A DNA stretch of 64,000 nt from assembly GCF_024701975.1 (NCBI RefSeq), contig NZ_JANLNM010000004.1, forward strand, positions 1 to 64,000, read 5' to 3'. How positions within the stretch are numbered: the first letter of the stretch is position 1; each line of letters starts with the position of its first letter. A program made the translations under genes and the position numbers. The stretch comes from Variovorax sp. ZS18.2.2 (lineage in GTDB: Bacteria > Pseudomonadota > Gammaproteobacteria > Burkholderiales > Burkholderiaceae_C). Of the stretch, positions 41,264 to 49,821 are shown in pieces. Under the pieces are notes generated by a model. The model had not been told where the DNA came from, searched no databases, and saw only the letters and a program-made list of their open reading frames with translations.

Positions 41264-43308
41264 CGGGCAGGGGCCGGGGCAGCCGCTGCAGGCTGCTTCG
41301 GCGTGGTCATCGCGGGGTCGATGTAGGTGGCGAACTTGCGCACGTATTCGGCGCGCAGGTGCCCAGCGTCCTTGTAGATCGGCGTGGCATCAGCGTCCGC
41401 GCGGGTACACCAGTCCTTCTCGCACAGCGTCGGAATCGGGTCGATCACGATGGCGCCGCTGCGCTGCGCGATCTGGCGCATGCGCTCGTGCAGCGCCTTC
41501 TGTTCCGACACCCAGGGCGCGGTCGGCGACATGCGCCCGACGCTCATGTTGCCCAGGCGGCCACCCTTCACGAACTCCTCGGGGCCGAAGCCTTCACCGA
41601 CCGGGTTGTCCAGCAGCAGGTAGACCTGCTTGTGCTTGGAGAGCGCCGTCATCACCGTCTCGAGGGTGTTGAGCGCAAAGTCCGCGCCGCCACCGCCCAT
41701 GAAGCGGCGCTTGTTCTTGCCGTCGAGGTAGTAGTAGCGGTCCGCCGCGGCGTTGTCGGCGGTGGGCTTGTCGGTTTCCGAGAAGTAGCAGTTCCAGCAG
41801 CCGCCGAAGACCACCGCATCGAACTTGTCGCTCACCGCCAGGCGCATGCCGCCGTCGCGGCGTTCCGCGCAGAGGTTGTTCTGCTCGTCGACCACGTTGG
41901 GAATCGGCGGGCAGGCGCCCCAGGTCGCGAAGGAGAGCGAATCGAGCGTGTCCGGCGCGGTCTTGCTCAGTTCCACCGCCCGCGGCCCGTACTGCTCGAT
42001 ATGGCTGTCGCCGAAGAACAGCACGCGGCGCTTGCCGTGCCCGATCTGCTGCAGCACCTCGCCATCGACCTTGATCGGGTTGAGGCCGTCCGGGTACGCC
42101 CAGTCCTTCGCCGCGGCGGCGGTCTTGTTGAAGTACGGATCGCTGTGGCGTCCGACGTAGTAGCCCGTGGTGGCCAGCAGGCCGAGCACAACGAAACCGA
42201 CCATCGCGGCCACGAGGCCCGAGGTCACCGTGGGGTTCTCGGTCTTGCGGGTGTAGCGCTCCACAAAACGGTAGGTCAGCCACGCGAGCACGAAAGAGGC
42301 GACCAGCATCAGCGCCCGGATGCCGTCGGAAGGCAGCTTGCCTTCCAGGATGCGCGCATACGCCAGCAGCGGCCAGTGCCACAGATACAGCGGATAGCTG
42401 ATGAGCCCGACCCACACCATCGGCTTCGACGCGAGCACGTAGCGGTTCAGCACGCCGGTCGGCCCCGCGGCGATGCAGAAGAAGGCGCCCAGCGTCGGCA
42501 GGATCGCCCAGAAACCCGGGAAGGCCTTGCCACCGCGGATCAGGCACAGGCCCAGCACGATCAGCGCCAGCCCGGCGATGGACTGCGCATGACGCCCCCA
42601 GCCCGGCTTGGGCAGCGGCCGGTGCAGCCGCATGTACGCGAGCATGCCGCCGATCATCAGCTCCCAGAAGCGCGAGAGCGGCGAATAGAACGCGGCCTCG
42701 CGGTGGCTGTGGATGGTCGTCACGTTGAGCAGGAACGATGCCCCTGCCACGATGCCCACCACCCAGAGCACGCGCCACTTGCGCTTCCACGCGAGGCCCA
42801 GCAGCACGGGCCAGAAGATGTAGAACTGCTCCTCGATGGCCAGCGACCACAGGTGCAGCAGCGGCTTGGTCTCGGCCGCGTTGTCGAAGTAGCCGGCCTC
42901 GCTCCAGAACGCGAAGTTCGAGACGAACCCGGCGCCCGAGGCCACGTGCTTGCCGAGCTGCACCCATTCGTTGGGCAGCAGCGCATACCAGCCGAAGGCC
43001 AGCGTGGCCGCCAGCACCAGCGCCAGCGCCGGGAAGATCCGCTTCACGCGCCGGGCGTAGAACTCGCGGTAGCTGAAGCCCTCGCCCTCGAAGCTGGCCA
43101 GGATGATCGTGGTGATCAGGAAGCCCGAGATGACGAAGAAGATGTCGACACCGATGAAGCCGCCCTTGATCCACTGCGGGAACGCGTGGTAACCCAGGAC
43201 CGAGAGCACCGCCACGGCGCGCAGCCCGTCGATGTCCGGGCGGTATTTGGGGTGAACCAGGTGGGCGTGTTCGTTGTGGAGCGTCGGGCTCGTCGTTGTC
43301 GTCGTCAT
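41260..43308 (-). CDS. OafA-type acyltransferase with SGNH domain
   Basis: A 682-residue inner-membrane protein that probably O-acetylates the polysaccharide. The N-terminal ten-helix Acyl_transf_3 domain has RPDIDGLRAVAVLSVLGYHAF near 23-43 with the key histidine, GGFIGVDIFFVISGFLIT and RRVKRIFPA. A periplasmic SGNH-like domain follows from about residue 420: LFFGDSHIEQYG gives the Ser block and YKDAGHL near the end the Asp-x-x-His. The two-domain layout matches O-antigen and cell-wall O-acetylases. The Ala/Pro-rich C terminus has no clear role. Stops of this gene and the convergent GT2 overlap. Confidence 0.92.
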   Translation of the reverse strand: MTTTTTSPTLHNEHAHLVHPKYRPDIDGLRAVAVLSVLGYHAFPQWIKGGFIGVDIFFVISGFLITTIILASFEGEGFSYREFYARRVKRIFPALALVLAATLAFGWYALLPNEWVQLGKHVASGAGFVSNFAFWSEAGYFDNAAETKPLLHLWSLAIEEQFYIFWPVLLGLAWKRKWRVLWVVGIVAGASFLLNVTTIHSHREAAFYSPLSRFWELMIGGMLAYMRLHRPLPKPGWGRHAQSIAGLALIVLGLCLIRGGKAFPGFWAILPTLGAFFCIAAGPTGVLNRYVLASKPMVWVGLISYPLYLWHWPLLAYARILEGKLPSDGIRALMLVASFVLAWLTYRFVERYTRKTENPTVTSGLVAAMVGFVVLGLLATTGYYVGRHSDPYFNKTAAAAKDWAYPDGLNPIKVDGEVLQQIGHGKRRVLFFGDSHIEQYGPRAVELSKTAPDTLDSLSFATWGACPPIPNVVDEQNNLCAERRDGGMRLAVSDKFDAVVFGGCWNCYFSETDKPTADNAAADRYYYLDGKNKRRFMGGGGADFALNTLETVMTALSKHKQVYLLLDNPVGEGFGPEEFVKGGRLGNMSVGRMSPTAPWVSEQKALHERMRQIAQRSGAIVIDPIPTLCEKDWCTRADADATPIYKDAGHLRAEYVRKFATYIDPAMTTPKQPAAAAPAPAR

Positions 43309-43374
43309 CGTTGGTGTGAAGGCGCGCTTGCTTTTTTCGTTCCCGATTGTCTTCGCAAACGCTTTTCGCCCTCC

Positions 43375-44145
43375 TCAGGGGCGGGGTGGCTGCATCCGCC
43401 GGTAGCGCCAGAAGGCGCCCGAGAGCCACACCTTCAGCAGGCTGGTGGCGTGCCAGTACAGATAGCGCTTGCTGCGGTGGCTGGCGCGCTGGGCGTCGTG
43501 CCGCGCAAGCAGGTCTTCGCCGATCTGCAGCTTCCAGCCTGCGAGCTGGGTGCGGGCGCAGATGTCGAAGTCTTCGCCGTACATGAAGAAGCGCTCGTCG
43601 AAACCGCCGATCTCGCGGTAGGCGTCGCTCCGGAACAGCATGAAGAGGCCCGGAATCCACGCGGGCACGGTGGGCCGCACGTAGCCCGGCTTGTTGCGCC
43701 CGAGGATCTCGAAGGGCGTGAGCAGCGCCCGGTGCGGCTCGGGCGCGTGCTTGCCGGGCTCGAGGATGCGCGGGGTCATCAGGCCGGCGTCAGGTGTGGC
43801 CTGCACGATCAGCGGCGCGAGCACGTCGCTGTCGAAACGGATGTCCGGGTTGAGCACCAGGAACCAGGGCGTCGTGCAGCGCCCGAAGGCCTGGTTGTGA
43901 TTGGCACCGAAGCCCTTGGGGCTCGCGTTCTCGATCCGCTCGACCTCGAAACCCCAGCTTTGCCCCGCCAGCACGTCGGGCTCCGGGATGTTCACCGTGA
44001 GCACGACCTTGGCGATCGACGCGCGGCTGTACCGGTCCAACTGGTCGAGCAGCGGCTGCACCAGGGCGAGCTGGCCGTGGCTCACGATGGAAATGGTGAT
44101 CGAGGGCAAAGGAGCGGGGGAGGCGGGGGATGGAGGCGTGGGCAT
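43375..44145 (-). CDS. GT2 glycosyltransferase (rhamnosyltransferase-like)
   Basis: A 256-residue short family 2 transferase. ITISIVSHGQLALVQPL near 16 opens the domain, NASPKGFGANHNQAF and LVLNPDIRFD follow, and FMYGEDFDICARTQLAGW near 190 is the acceptor-site region seen in WbbL-type enzymes. The N terminus is Pro/Ser-rich. It lies between the acyltransferase gene and the divergent WecA-like gene, whose starts are 45 bases apart. Its stop lies within an imperfect CGCCC-T/A-GGGGCG dyad. Confidence 0.83.
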   Translation of the reverse strand: MPTPPSPASPAPLPSITISIVSHGQLALVQPLLDQLDRYSRASIAKVVLTVNIPEPDVLAGQSWGFEVERIENASPKGFGANHNQAFGRCTTPWFLVLNPDIRFDSDVLAPLIVQATPDAGLMTPRILEPGKHAPEPHRALLTPFEILGRNKPGYVRPTVPAWIPGLFMLFRSDAYREIGGFDERFFMYGEDFDICARTQLAGWKLQIGEDLLARHDAQRASHRSKRYLYWHATSLLKVWLSGAFWRYRRMQPPRP

Positions 44146-44190
44146 GGTCTAATTTCGCTCGGGAATTCTAGGGTTCCCCAACTCCCACAC

Positions 44191-45288
44191 ATGATTGCCC
44201 TGATCGTCATCAGTTTCTTCGTCGCCGCCTTCGCGGTCCAGCTCTTCATGCGCCGGGCGCGCAGGCACGCACGGCTCTACGGCGCCGACATGCCGCAGCG
44301 CTTCCACAAGGGCCACGTGCCGCGCCTGGGCGGTGCGGGCATCCTGCTGGGCATGGGGGTGGCCTGGCTGGCGGCGGGCATCACCGGCACCGATCCCTTC
44401 AATGTGTCGTGGCCGGTCAAGACCTCGATGCTGACGCTGCTGTGCATCGCGCCTGCGGTGCTGGGCGGCATCGTCGAGGACATGACGCAGCAGGTGAAGG
44501 TGCGCTATCGGCTGGGCCTCACCATCGGCTCGGCCCTGCTGGTGTGCTGGCTGCTCGGCCTGGGCGTTGCGCGCACCGGCATCCCGTTGGTCGATGGCTG
44601 GCTGGCCATGCTGCCGTACGCCACGGTGCTTTTCGCGGCGCTCGCCATCGGCGGACTGCCGCATGCCTTCAACATCATCGACGGCTACAACGGCCTGGCC
44701 GGCACGGTCGCCGTGCTGGTGTGCCTGGCGATCTCGCACGTGGCCCTGCAGGTGGGCGACCGCCAACTGGCGGCCATGATGGTGTGCCTCGTCGGCGCCA
44801 CGGTCGGCTTCCTGGTCTGGAACTATCCGCGCGGCAAGATCTTTGCCGGCGACGGCGGCGCCTACGTCTGGGGCATGGTGATCGCCGTGGCCTGCGTGAC
44901 GTTGGTGCAGCGGCACCGCGTCGTGTCGCCGTGGTTCCCGATGCTGCTGCTGATCTATCCCGTGTGGGAGACGTTGTTCTCCATCTACCGCAAGCTCGCG
45001 CGCGGGCAGTCGCCCGGTACGGCCGATGCGCTGCACTTCCACCAGCTGATCTTTCGCCGCATCGTGCGCGTGGCGCTGGCGGACGACGAGGCGCGGCAAC
45101 TGCTGGCGCGCAACAACCGCACATCGCCGTACCTCTGGATGTTCGCCGCGCTGTCGGTGGTGCCCGCGGTGCTGTTCTGGAACAACACCATCGTGCTGAT
45201 GCTGTTCTGCCTGCTGTTCGTCACGACGTACGTCGGTGCGTACCTCATGATCGTGCGATTCAAGGTCCCGCGCTGGTTGCGGCCTTGA
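44191..45288 (+). CDS. MraY/WecA-family glycosyl-1-phosphate transferase
   Basis: A 365-residue, about ten-helix enzyme that starts polysaccharide synthesis by moving a sugar-1-phosphate to undecaprenyl phosphate. PRLGGAGILLG, IVEDMTQQVKVRYRLG, FNIIDGYNGLAG, FAGDGGAYVWG and DALHFHQLIFRR correspond to the family's cytoplasmic motifs; the first Asp pair reads Glu-Asp and the usual GDAG reads GDGG. Such variants occur in Burkholderiales WecA-like enzymes. The ATG at 44191 gives the usual first helix; a very long open frame continuing upstream is antisense shadow. It ends the polysaccharide locus. Confidence 0.88.
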   Translation: MIALIVISFFVAAFAVQLFMRRARRHARLYGADMPQRFHKGHVPRLGGAGILLGMGVAWLAAGITGTDPFNVSWPVKTSMLTLLCIAPAVLGGIVEDMTQQVKVRYRLGLTIGSALLVCWLLGLGVARTGIPLVDGWLAMLPYATVLFAALAIGGLPHAFNIIDGYNGLAGTVAVLVCLAISHVALQVGDRQLAAMMVCLVGATVGFLVWNYPRGKIFAGDGGAYVWGMVIAVACVTLVQRHRVVSPWFPMLLLIYPVWETLFSIYRKLARGQSPGTADALHFHQLIFRRIVRVALADDEARQLLARNNRTSPYLWMFAALSVVPAVLFWNNTIVLMLFCLLFVTTYVGAYLMIVRFKVPRWLRP

Positions 45289-45338
45289 GAGAATTTCCGT
45301 TCGTTCCCATCGTTCAACGCTTTGGAGCCTGACCGCCC

Positions 45339-46232
45339 ATGACCGACCCCGTCCTCAACATTCCCCCGCGCGACAAGGCCGAGATCCTGGCCCAGGCGCT
45401 GCCGTACATCCGCAAGTTCCACGGCAAGACCATCGTCATCAAGTACGGCGGCAACGCCATGACCGACCCAGCCCTGCAGGCCGACTTCGCCGAAGACGTG
45501 GTGCTGCTCAAGCTGGTCGGCATGAACCCGGTGGTGGTGCACGGCGGCGGCCCGCAGATCGAGGCCGCGCTGAACAAGCTGGGCAAGAAGGGCAGCTTCA
45601 TCCAGGGCATGCGCGTGACCGACGCCGAGACCATGGAAGTCGTCGAATGGGTGCTGGCCGGCGAAGTGCAGCAGGACATCGTGGGCCTGATCAATCAGGC
45701 CGGCGGCAAGGCCGTGGGCCTGACCGGGCGCGACGGCGGCCTGATCCGCGCGCAGAAGCTCAAGCTGGCCGACCGCAACGACCCCAACGTGCAGCACGAC
45801 GTGGGCCAGGTCGGCGACATCGTCTCCATCGACCCCAGCGTCGTGAAGGCGCTGCAGGACGATGCGTTCATTCCCGTCGTGAGCCCCATCGGCTTCGGCG
45901 AGGACAACGAGAGCTACAACATCAACGCCGACGTCGTCGCCGGCAAGCTCGCCATCGTGCTCAAGGCCGAGAAGCTCATGCTCCTGACCAACACGCCCGG
46001 CGTGCTCGACAAGAACGGCAAGCTGCTCACCAACCTGAGTGCCCGCGAAATCGACGACCTGTTCGCCGACGGCACCATCTCGGGCGGCATGCTGCCCAAG
46101 ATCGAGGGCGCGCTCGATGCGGCCAAGAGCGGCGTGAACGCGGTGCACATCATCGACGGCCGCGTGCCCCACGCGATGCTGCTGGAGATCCTGACCGACC
46201 AGGCCTACGGGACGATGATCCGCGCCCGCTGA
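45339..46232 (+). CDS. argB: Acetylglutamate kinase
   Basis: Phosphorylates N-acetylglutamate in arginine synthesis. The 297-residue protein shows [59 protein letters not shown] and [11 protein letters not shown], all family motifs; length is normal. A GGAG ribosome site lies about ten bases before the ATG. The stop codon is inside a 32-base palindrome shared with convergent galE. Confidence 0.97.
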   Translation: MTDPVLNIPPRDKAEILAQALPYIRKFHGKTIVIKYGGNAMTDPALQADFAEDVVLLKLVGMNPVVVHGGGPQIEAALNKLGKKGSFIQGMRVTDAETMEVVEWVLAGEVQQDIVGLINQAGGKAVGLTGRDGGLIRAQKLKLADRNDPNVQHDVGQVGDIVSIDPSVVKALQDDAFIPVVSPIGFGEDNESYNINADVVAGKLAIVLKAEKLMLLTNTPGVLDKNGKLLTNLSAREIDDLFADGTISGGMLPKIEGALDAAKSGVNAVHIIDGRVPHAMLLEILTDQAYGTMIRAR

Positions 46233-46259
46233 AGGCGGCCTGGCCAGGCCGCCTTCAGC
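46228..46259. terminator. 32-base perfect palindrome holding both stop codons of argB and galE
   Basis: GCTGAAGGCGGCCTGG is followed at once by its exact reverse complement, giving 16 potential base pairs, or about 14 with a small loop. The TGA of argB (46230-46232) is in the left arm and the TGA of galE (46255-46257, leftward strand) in the right arm. It is best read as a bidirectional terminator, though neither side has a T-run. Confidence 0.75.
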
Positions 46260-47271
46260 TGTACCCGTTCGGGTTGGCCTGCTGCCAGCGCCAGCTGTCG
46301 AGGCACATCTGGTCGAGATCGCGACGCGCTCGCCAGCCGAGCGTCTTGTAGGCCAAGGATGGATCGGCCCAGTAGGCCGGTACATCGCCGGGCCGGCGCG
46401 GACCGATTTCGCAAGGCAGCGAGTGGCCGCTCGTCCGTTCGAAGGCGTGGACCACCTCCAGCACGGAAGCGCCCTTGCCGGTGCCGAGGTTCAGCGTGAC
46501 CAGTTCTCCATGGCTTTGCGCGTGCTTCAGGGCCGCAACGTGGCCCTCGGCCAGGTCCATGACGTGGACGTAGTCCCGCACGCCTGTACCGTCGGCGGTC
46601 GGGTAGTCGTTGCCATGGATCTGCAACCTGTCACGCTGGCCCCCGGCCACCTGGCAGACGAAGGGCATCAGGTTGTTGGGCTTGCCTTGGGGATGCTCGC
46701 CGATGAGCCCGCTTTCGTGTGCGCCCACCGGGTTGAAGTAGCGCAGCAGCGCGATGTGCCACCCCGGTTGGGAGCGGTACAGGTCGCGCAGCGCCTCCTC
46801 GACCATCAACTTGGAGCGCCCATAGGGGTTGGCTGGGCGCTGCGGCGCGTCTTCCGGAATGGGGGAGCTCTCCGGTTCGCCGTATACCGTGGCCGAAGAC
46901 GAGAAGATCAGGGTGTTCACGCCGGCATCGCGCATTGCCGAGGCCAGGACGAAGCTGCCATGCACATTGTTGTCGTAGTACGCCAGCGGGTCTGCCACTG
47001 AATCACCCACCGCCTTGAGGCCGGCGAAATGGATCACCGAGGAGAACGATTCCTCGCTGAAGATTCGTGCCAGCAACGCGCGATCGCGAACGTCGCCTTC
47101 GATGAACCTCGGCTTGCTGCCGATGATCTGGCGCAGGCGCTCCAGCACCCTTACATCGCTGTTGCCGAGGTTGTCGAGAATCACGGGCACATAGCCAGCG
47201 GACGCCAGCGCCACGCAGGTGTGGCTGCCAATGAAGCCGGTGCCGCCGGTCACGAGAACGCGTTGTGTCAT
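46255..47271 (-). CDS. galE: UDP-glucose 4-epimerase
   Basis: Interconverts UDP-glucose and UDP-galactose, feeding surface polysaccharide. The 338-residue protein has VLVTGGTGFIGSH at 5-17, HFAGLKAVGDSV, FSSSATVYG, ANPYGRSKLMVEE with Tyr-x-x-x-Lys, LRYFNPVGAHESG and GTGVRDYVHVMDLAEGH. The ATG at 47271 gives the usual N terminus; a longer open frame is not needed. It lies on the opposite strand between argB and slmA. Confidence 0.95.
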   Translation of the reverse strand: MTQRVLVTGGTGFIGSHTCVALASAGYVPVILDNLGNSDVRVLERLRQIIGSKPRFIEGDVRDRALLARIFSEESFSSVIHFAGLKAVGDSVADPLAYYDNNVHGSFVLASAMRDAGVNTLIFSSSATVYGEPESSPIPEDAPQRPANPYGRSKLMVEEALRDLYRSQPGWHIALLRYFNPVGAHESGLIGEHPQGKPNNLMPFVCQVAGGQRDRLQIHGNDYPTADGTGVRDYVHVMDLAEGHVAALKHAQSHGELVTLNLGTGKGASVLEVVHAFERTSGHSLPCEIGPRRPGDVPAYWADPSLAYKTLGWRARRDLDQMCLDSWRWQQANPNGYS

Positions 47272-47364
47272 GCAGATGCGTGCTATTTCTTGAAAGAACT
47301 CGATTCTGAACGAGCGCTTGGCCGTGTGGCCGTCGGCGCTGGCTCGCTCCCAGGGCTGTGCGAG

Positions 47365-47376
47365 AATCAATTGATT
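47365..47376. promoter_or_regulatory. 12-base perfect palindrome upstream of slmA
   Basis: AATCAATTGATT is self-complementary and ends 20 bases before the slmA ATG, overlapping where a promoter or ribosome-site region would be. It is an AT-rich island in GC-rich DNA. It might be an autoregulatory TetR-type operator; this is inference. Confidence 0.35.
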
Positions 47377-47396
47377 ACATCTTTGCACGCGCTCCC

Positions 47397-48044
47397 ATGC
47401 AGAACGAAGAGACAGCTGCTCCCGGCGTAGAGACCTCAGCGGAAACGCCAGCCACCCCGACGCGCAAGCGTCCGAAGCCCGGGGAGCGGCGCGTGCAGAT
47501 CCTGCAGGCGCTGGCCGCCATGCTCGAGCAGCCGGGTGCCGAACGGGTCACCACCGCGGCGCTGGCCGCGCGGCTCGAGGTGAGCGAGGCTGCGCTCTAT
47601 CGCCACTTCGCGAGCAAGGCCCAGATGTTCGAGGGCCTGATCGATTTCATCGAGCAGAGCGTGTTCACCCTGGTGAACCAGATCCTCGAGCGCGAGGGCG
47701 CCACCGGTGCCCAGCAGGCCGCCAAGATTCTTACGTTGCTGGTCCAGTTCGCCGAACGCAACCCGGGCATGACGCGCGTCATGGTCGGCGATGCGCTGGT
47801 CTACGAGAACGAGCGCCTGCAGCAGCGCATGAACCAGTTTTTCGACAAGATCGAAGCGACGCTGCGCCAGGTGCTGCGCGGCGCGGCCACCGCCGAAGGG
47901 TCGTCCACGCCCTCCGTCGATGCGCAGGTGCGCGCCGCGGCGCTCACGGCCTTCGTGGTCGGGCAGCTGCAGCGCTTTGCGCGCTCGGGCTTTCGCCGCG
48001 CGCCTTCCGAACACCTCGAAGCCACGATCGCACTGATCGTCTGA
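47397..48044 (+). CDS. slmA: Nucleoid occlusion factor, TetR-like
   Basis: A 215-residue TetR-fold protein. SlmA binds DNA sites over the chromosome and blocks FtsZ ring formation over the nucleoid. The N-terminal tail is Pro/Thr-rich; the helix-turn-helix is VTTAALAARLEVSEAALYRHF at about residues 46-66, then SKAQMFEGLIDF. The ATG at 47397 matches the family; thirteen extra upstream codons are in frame but less likely. Proximity to argB is usual for SlmA in this order and supports the name over a generic TetR regulator. Confidence 0.85.
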   Translation: MQNEETAAPGVETSAETPATPTRKRPKPGERRVQILQALAAMLEQPGAERVTTAALAARLEVSEAALYRHFASKAQMFEGLIDFIEQSVFTLVNQILEREGATGAQQAAKILTLLVQFAERNPGMTRVMVGDALVYENERLQQRMNQFFDKIEATLRQVLRGAATAEGSSTPSVDAQVRAAALTAFVVGQLQRFARSGFRRAPSEHLEATIALIV

Positions 48045-48048
48045 GCGC

Positions 48049-48066
48049 GCGGGCCTTCGGGCCTGC
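48049..48066 (+). terminator. TTCG-loop hairpin after slmA
   Basis: GCGGGCC and GGCCTGC pair around the very stable TTCG tetraloop (seven pairs, one G-T), starting four bases past the slmA stop. No T-run follows. It is likely a 3'-end hairpin of the slmA transcript. Confidence 0.45.
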
Positions 48067-48083
48067 CTGCTGCGGCTGCGGGT

Positions 48084-48122
48084 CTATCAATGCGATAGCC
48101 GAATCTGATGCCATGTCGGCAT
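48084..48122. promoter_or_regulatory. Two dyads upstream of the catalase gene
   Basis: CTATC-N5-GATAG (48084-48098) and ATGCC-N5-GGCAT (48108-48122) are both perfect five-base inverted repeats with five-base spacers, centred 24 bases apart, some 50-90 bases before the ATG. The first also reads CTAT-N7-ATAG, the spacing of the middle two tetramers of an OxyR site, but the outer tetramers are poor. Peroxide control by OxyR is plausible and unproven. Confidence 0.4.
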
Positions 48123-48174
48123 ATTCATTGACAAAATCGATGGACCCCAACTACTTCATCAGAGGACAGCACCC

Positions 48175-49698
48175 ATGGCAGACACCCGCAAGCTCACCAC
48201 CGAAAGCGGCGCCCCCATCGAAAACAACCAGCAGTCGCAGACGGCTGGCGTCAACGGTCCCGTGCTGATGCAGGACCACAACCTCATCGAGAAGCTGGCG
48301 CGCTTCGACCGCGAGCGCATTCCGGAACGTGTGGTGCACGCCCGCGGTTCGGGCGCCTTCGGCACCTTCGAGCTCACGGCCGATGTCTCGAAATGGACCA
48401 AGGCGAAATTCCTCGGACAGGTCGGCAAGAAGACCGAAGTGCTGGCGCGCTTCTCGACCGTCGCGCTCGAGCTCGGCTCGGCCGATACGGTGCGCGACCC
48501 GCGCGGCTTCGCGCTCAAGTTCTACACGGAAGACGGCAACTACGACCTCGTGGGCAACAACACGCCGATCTTCTTCATCCGCGATCCGCTCAAGTTCCCC
48601 GACTTCATCCATTCGCAAAAACGCGACCCGTACAGCCACGTGCAGGAGCCCAACAACGCGTGGGACTTCTTCTCGCACTCGCCCGAGGCCACGCACCAGT
48701 TCACCTGGCTGTTCGGCGACCGCGGCATTCCCAAGAGCTACCGCCACATGGACGGTTTCGGCTCGCACACCTACCAGTGGGTGAACGCCAAGGGCGAGGC
48801 CTTCTGGGTCAAGTACCACTTCAAAACCAACCAGGGCATCGAGACCTTCGTGGCCGAAGAGGCGCAGCGCGTGGGCGGCGAGAACCCGAACCACCACCAC
48901 CTCGACCTGCTGCACTCCATCGAGCGCGGCGAATTCCCCAGCTGGCGCGTGCAGGTGCAGATCATGCCGGTGGCCGATGCGCAGACCTACCGCTTCAACC
49001 CCTTCGACCTCACGAAGGTCTGGTCGCACAAGGACTATCCGAAGATCGACATCGGCATCCTCAGGCTCGACCGCAATCCCAACAACTACTTTGCCGAGAT
49101 CGAGCAGGCCGCGTTCAACCCGGCCAACTTCGTGCCCGGCATCGGCCCCTCGCCCGACAAGATGCTGCAGGGGCGGCTCTTCAGCTACGGCGACACGCAG
49201 CGCTACCGCCTGGGCGTCAACCACACGCAGCTGCCAGTGAACCGCCCGCACGCGACCACCGCGCAGAACTACGGCCGCGACGGCGCGATGCGCGGCGACG
49301 GCAACGGCGGACGCGGCCCGAACTACGAGCCGAACAGCTTCAGCGATGCGCCCAAGCAGACGAACGAGCCGGTCTACGCACCGCTCGAGATCCACGGCTG
49401 GACCGGCAGCCACCAGTGGCAGAAGCACGAGGCCGACACCGACTTCGCGCAGGCCGGCGACCTCTACCGCCTGATGGACGAGGCCGCGAAGGAGCGGCTG
49501 ATTCAAAGCATCGCGGGCGGTCTGGGCGCGGTCACGCGGCAGGACATCATTGATCGCTCGGTGAGCTATTTCCGTCAGGCCGATGCGGACTACGGCGCGC
49601 GGCTCGAGAAGGCGATCAAGGCGGTGCAGGCGAAGATCAAGGGCGACGAGACCAGCGTGCAGATCGGCAAACCGGCGCACGGCAGCAGCAAGAGCTGA
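48175..49698 (+). CDS. Monofunctional haem catalase, small-subunit clade
   Basis: Breaks down hydrogen peroxide. The 507-residue protein has the distal His55 in VVHARGSGAFG, the distal Asn near 128 in DLVGNNTPIFF, and the proximal haem ligand Tyr338 in RLFSYGDTQRYRLG. FFHSPE-like and NPNHHHLDLLHSIERGE segments match clade 3 enzymes (KatA type). Length fits the small-subunit class and there is no signal peptide, so it is cytoplasmic. A pair of dyads precedes it and a REP-like repeat pair follows. Confidence 0.95.
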   Translation: MADTRKLTTESGAPIENNQQSQTAGVNGPVLMQDHNLIEKLARFDRERIPERVVHARGSGAFGTFELTADVSKWTKAKFLGQVGKKTEVLARFSTVALELGSADTVRDPRGFALKFYTEDGNYDLVGNNTPIFFIRDPLKFPDFIHSQKRDPYSHVQEPNNAWDFFSHSPEATHQFTWLFGDRGIPKSYRHMDGFGSHTYQWVNAKGEAFWVKYHFKTNQGIETFVAEEAQRVGGENPNHHHLDLLHSIERGEFPSWRVQVQIMPVADAQTYRFNPFDLTKVWSHKDYPKIDIGILRLDRNPNNYFAEIEQAAFNPANFVPGIGPSPDKMLQGRLFSYGDTQRYRLGVNHTQLPVNRPHATTAQNYGRDGAMRGDGNGGRGPNYEPNSFSDAPKQTNEPVYAPLEIHGWTGSHQWQKHEADTDFAQAGDLYRLMDEAAKERLIQSIAGGLGAVTRQDIIDRSVSYFRQADADYGARLEKAIKAVQAKIKGDETSVQIGKPAHGSSKS

Positions 49699-49714
49699 AC
49701 TCGGGTGTCTTTCT

Positions 49715-49735
49715 CCCTCCCCCTCTGGGGGAGGG
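49715..49735. repeat. REP-like hairpin, first half of an inverted pair
   Basis: CCCTCCCCC and GGGGGAGGG form a perfect nine-base stem with a TCT loop, followed by GCGGGGGTGGGGGC. Together with the tail it resembles the short palindromic intergenic repeats of many beta- and gammaproteobacteria. It lies between convergent catalase and Ldh genes and could also end transcription. Confidence 0.6.
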
Positions 49736-49790
49736 CGGGGGTGGGGGCAAGCGGCGTACCCGTCGGGCGCTCTGCCTGCCCCCATCCCAA

Positions 49791-49811
49791 CCTTCCCCCG
49801 GAAGGGGAAGG
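49791..49811. repeat. REP-like hairpin, second half of an inverted pair
   Basis: CCTTCCCC and GGGGAAGG form a perfect eight-base stem with a five-base loop. Read on the other strand, this hairpin and its tail align over about 38 bases with the repeat at 49715, so the two form an inverted doublet like a BIME. It ends ten bases before the Ldh-type gene's stop. Confidence 0.6.
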
Positions 49812-49821
49812 AGCAAGAGGG

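Noticed and set aside
40873..44190. A very long rightward open frame leading into the WecA-like gene
   Set aside because: It is antisense to the acyltransferase and GT2 genes, rich in Arg, His and Gly as expected of high-GC shadow frames, and only the part from 44191 shows a real family.
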